A DNA stretch of 64,000 nucleotides from an uncultured Alistipes sp. (GTDB lineage Bacteria > Bacteroidota > Bacteroidia > Bacteroidales > Rikenellaceae), in contig CAJUAV010000004.1 in assembly GCA_910584485.1 (NCBI GenBank), forward strand, positions 114,826 through 178,825, given 5' to 3'. A program made the translations under genes and the position numbers. Under the pieces are notes generated by a model. It saw nothing but the letters and a program-made list of their open reading frames with translations. It was not told where the DNA came from and searched no databases. This document shows, piece by piece, positions 62,301 through 64,000 of the stretch (the stretch's first letter is position 1; the number at the start of each line of letters is the position of its first letter).

Positions 62301-62874
62301 GAACGTCAAGGCGATCGAGCTCATCCACGATACGACGGGCATCATCACCAAACGCATCAAGCCCAATTTCAAGACGCTCGGGCCGCGCTACGGCAAGTAC
62401 ATGAAGCAGATCGCGGCGCTGACGGCGACCTTCTCGCAGGAGCGCATCGCCGAGATCGAGCGGTCGGCCGAGACGGAGCTCGACCTGGGCGCGGAGCGGA
62501 TCACGGTGACGGCGGCCGATTTCGAAATCACGTCGGAGGATATGCCCGGGTGGCTCGTCGCTTCGGAGGGCAAGCTGACCGTGGCGCTCGACATTACGGT
62601 GACCGAGGAGCTGCGCCGCGAGGGCGTGGCACGCGAATTGGTAAACCGCATCCAGAACATCCGCAAGGAGGCGGGCTTCGAGGTGACGGACAAGATCCGT
62701 GTCGAGGTGGAGGCGTCGCCCGAGGTGGAGGCGTCGCTGGCCGTTTACGCCGACTACGTGGGGCAGCAGACGCTGGCCGTCGAGGTGAAGGCGTCGGCCG
62801 AACCCGCGGGTGCGGTCGTCGTCGCTTCGGAGCTCGACGATGCGCCGCTGCGGATCGCTGTGACGCGCCTTTAG
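59392..62874 (+). CDS. ileS: Isoleucyl-tRNA synthetase
   Basis: Class I aminoacyl-tRNA synthetase of 1160 residues, the longer IleS form. The ATG at 59392 ('[20 protein letters not shown]') follows an AT-rich start region; the frame opens upstream at 59311 without homology. Motifs: HIGH-like '[20 protein letters not shown]', '[20 protein letters not shown]', the editing domain with '[19 protein letters not shown]', KMSKS as '[20 protein letters not shown]', and anticodon-binding '[20 protein letters not shown]'. It charges tRNA-Ile and edits valine. Confidence 0.98.
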   Translation: [1160 protein letters not shown]

Positions 62875-62999
62875 GGCGGTTTCGTCGTTCGAAAAGGCGC
62901 GGATCGGGGAGCGGTCGGCGCGATATTTGACGGAAAAATTTGGTTATATCGCGTAATTTGTTTAATTTTACCAATAGAACCATTCAATTTCAGTGCGAT

Positions 63000-63383
63000 A
63001 TGGCAGAGGAAAAGACCCGATATAGCGATGCGGAACTCGAGGAGTTCCGTCAGTTGATCCTGAAAAAGCTCGAAAGCGCCAAGGCCGACTACGAATTGCT
63101 CCATGCGACGATTACCCGTACCTCCGACAACGATACGGAGGATACGTCGCCGACTTACAAGGTGCTCGAGGAGGGGGCGGCGACGCTCTCCAAGGAGGAG
63201 AACGGCCGACTGGCCATGCACCAGATGAAATTCATCCGCAACCTCGAGATGGCCCTCGTGCGCATCGACAACAAGACGTACGGCATCTGCAAGACGACGG
63301 GAAAACTGATCCCGAAGGAGCGCCTGATGAAGGTGCCGCACGCCACGGAGTGCATCGAGGCCAAGGAGGGCCGCAAGCGCTGA
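63000..63383 (+). CDS. DksA/TraR-family zinc-finger-like transcription regulator
   Basis: 127 residues from the ATG at 63000. An N-terminal coiled-coil pair ('SDAELEEFRQLILKKLESAK', 'LSKEENGRLAMHQMKFIRNL') precedes 'EMALVRIDNKTYGICKTTGK' and 'LIPKERLMKVPHATECIEAK', which match the C-terminal DksA/TraR signature. Only two of the four zinc-site Cys are present (Cys in 'YGIC' and in 'ATEC'), as in many Bacteroidota versions. It likely binds RNA polymerase through the secondary channel. It follows ileS by about 125 nt and ends at a strong terminator. Confidence 0.92.
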   Translation: MAEEKTRYSDAELEEFRQLILKKLESAKADYELLHATITRTSDNDTEDTSPTYKVLEEGAATLSKEENGRLAMHQMKFIRNLEMALVRIDNKTYGICKTTGKLIPKERLMKVPHATECIEAKEGRKR

Positions 63384-63420
63384 CGCGGTCGTCGCGGGCT
63401 GCTGCTGTGTGATATATGCG

Positions 63421-63467
63421 GAATCGTCCGAGTGCCTTGTCGAGGCGCTCGGGCGATTCTGTTTTTT
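63421..63467 (+). terminator. Intrinsic terminator after the DksA/TraR gene
   Basis: A 16-bp stem (63421-63436 with 63444-63459, two G-T wobbles), a 7-nt loop and TGTTTTTT. A G9 run follows directly (63468-63476). Confidence 0.92.
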
Positions 63468-63489
63468 GGGGGGGGGATGCGTTCGGCGC

Positions 63490-64000
63490 GTGCTGTTTTT
63501 CGGGTGAAAGCCTTGACCTCGTCAAAGGACGGCAGCCCGCAGCCGCGCTTTGGCGGAGTGCCGAAAACAAATCGCGCGCAGCGTGTGCCGTTCGCCGCCG
63601 CCCCATGTGGCGGACGGCAGGTTCGCAGGCAAGCCGCTCACCACTCGTCCTGCCGCCGCCGGCGAACGTTGCGATTCGTACGATGGCGCTTCTTCGCAGG
63701 CTTCGGTCCGAGAATCGTTTCGTGCGACAGCACGGCAGCCCGCTGCCGCCCCCATGCGGCGGACGGCAGGTTCGCAGGCAAGCCGCTCACCGCTCGTCCT
63801 GCCGCCGTCGGCGAACGTTGCGATTCGTACGATGGCGCTTTTTCGCAGTTTGGTTCGAGAACCGTTTCGTGCGACAGCACGGCAGCCCGCCGCCGCCCCC
63901 CCCCATGCGGCGGACGGCAGGTTCGCAGGCAAGCCGCTCACTGCCCGTCCTGCCGCCGTCGGCGAACGTTGCGATTCGTACGATGGCGCTTTTTCGCAGG
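63490..64000. repeat. Tandem ~150-bp GC-rich repeats, continuing past the window end
   Basis: At least two full copies and most of a third of a unit of about 147-151 bp. Equivalent points are the CATG at 63604, 63753 and 63904; GGCAGCCCGC recurs at 63734 and 63881, and once more in a diverged piece at 63531. Each unit has a hairpin-forming GC core (GCCGCCG...C-run-ATG-CGGCGGACGGC), then GTTCGCAGGCAAGCCGCTCA, CGTCCTGCCGCCG, CGGCGAACG and ATTCGTACGATGGCGCTT. The C run before ATG varies: 4, 5 and 9 bases. The core aligns with parts of 28515-28610. Non-coding. Confidence 0.92.

Noticed and set aside
59284..62328. A ~1000-codon minus-strand frame opposite ileS.
   Set aside because: No recognisable domain and biased composition; ileS has all catalytic motifs on the plus strand.
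63490..64000. Possible CRISPR array in the tandem repeats.
   Set aside because: Units are ~150 bp, nearly identical along their whole length, with no unique spacers and no cas genes.

Overview
The window comes from a high-GC member of the Bacteroidota, most probably an Alistipes-like gut bacterium (Rikenellaceae). The signs are SusC/SusD pairs, a FecR anti-sigma factor, Bacteroidota-type promoters (TTTG, about 19-20 nt, TAnnTTTG) before many genes, a BamD-RpoZ-CoaBC-RecN gene order, a UpxY-like NusG paralogue heading a surface glycan operon, and a KorAB 2-oxoacid:ferredoxin oxidoreductase. The genus is inferred from base composition and gene content, not from a marker gene. I saw no rRNA, tRNA or CRISPR array.

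Layout. (1) 1-14460, plus strand: a polysaccharide-utilisation-type operon with the 3' part of a FecR anti-sigma gene, a GH2 glycosidase with two discoidin-like domains, an STN-bearing SusC, SusD, a heparinase II/III-like protein, and a GLUG/fibronectin/metallophosphatase gene broken by a frameshift near 13310. A bidirectional terminator closes it. (2) 14477-23410, minus strand: a LamG lipoprotein, a lower-GC pair (NimA-like flavoprotein and SMR transporter), then a housekeeping run (class III aminotransferase, TrmH-like, RsgA, CvpA, endonuclease IV, AraC regulator, lipid kinase, ApbE). (3) 23503-28392, plus: rpsO, pnp and an OmpA/TPR lipoprotein. (4) 28732-33419, minus: ferritin, a PepSY-like protein, a TonB receptor, and greA with a terminator-like hairpin in its leader. 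(5) 33518-40813, plus: bamD, rpoZ, coaBC, recN, a GNAT acetyltransferase, a TPR membrane regulator whose 3' two-thirds is AT-rich, a DUF3244-like secreted protein and an orphan small gene. (6) 40855-43833, minus: korAB. (7) 43903-45314, plus: ugd. (8) 45380-59089, minus: a low-GC Wzx/Wzy-type surface polysaccharide operon headed by a UpxY-like antiterminator. (9) 59306-64000, plus: ileS, a DksA/TraR-family gene, and a long non-coding block of ~150-bp tandem repeats that runs off the end.

Most notable observations. Three genes of the polysaccharide operon (a GT14-like transferase, an acyltransferase and an NAD-dependent epimerase) each carry an in-frame run of exactly nine G, in a region of otherwise low GC. 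This looks like a set of slipped-strand phase-variation switches, a mechanism not usually linked with Bacteroidota glycan loci, where DNA inversion is the known route. The same operon encodes a MenD-like thiamine diphosphate enzyme next to the epimerase, which may make an unusual glycan component. A GC-rich dispersed repeat family fills the 28.4, 32.4 and 63.5 kb intergenic regions and is tandemly amplified in the last.
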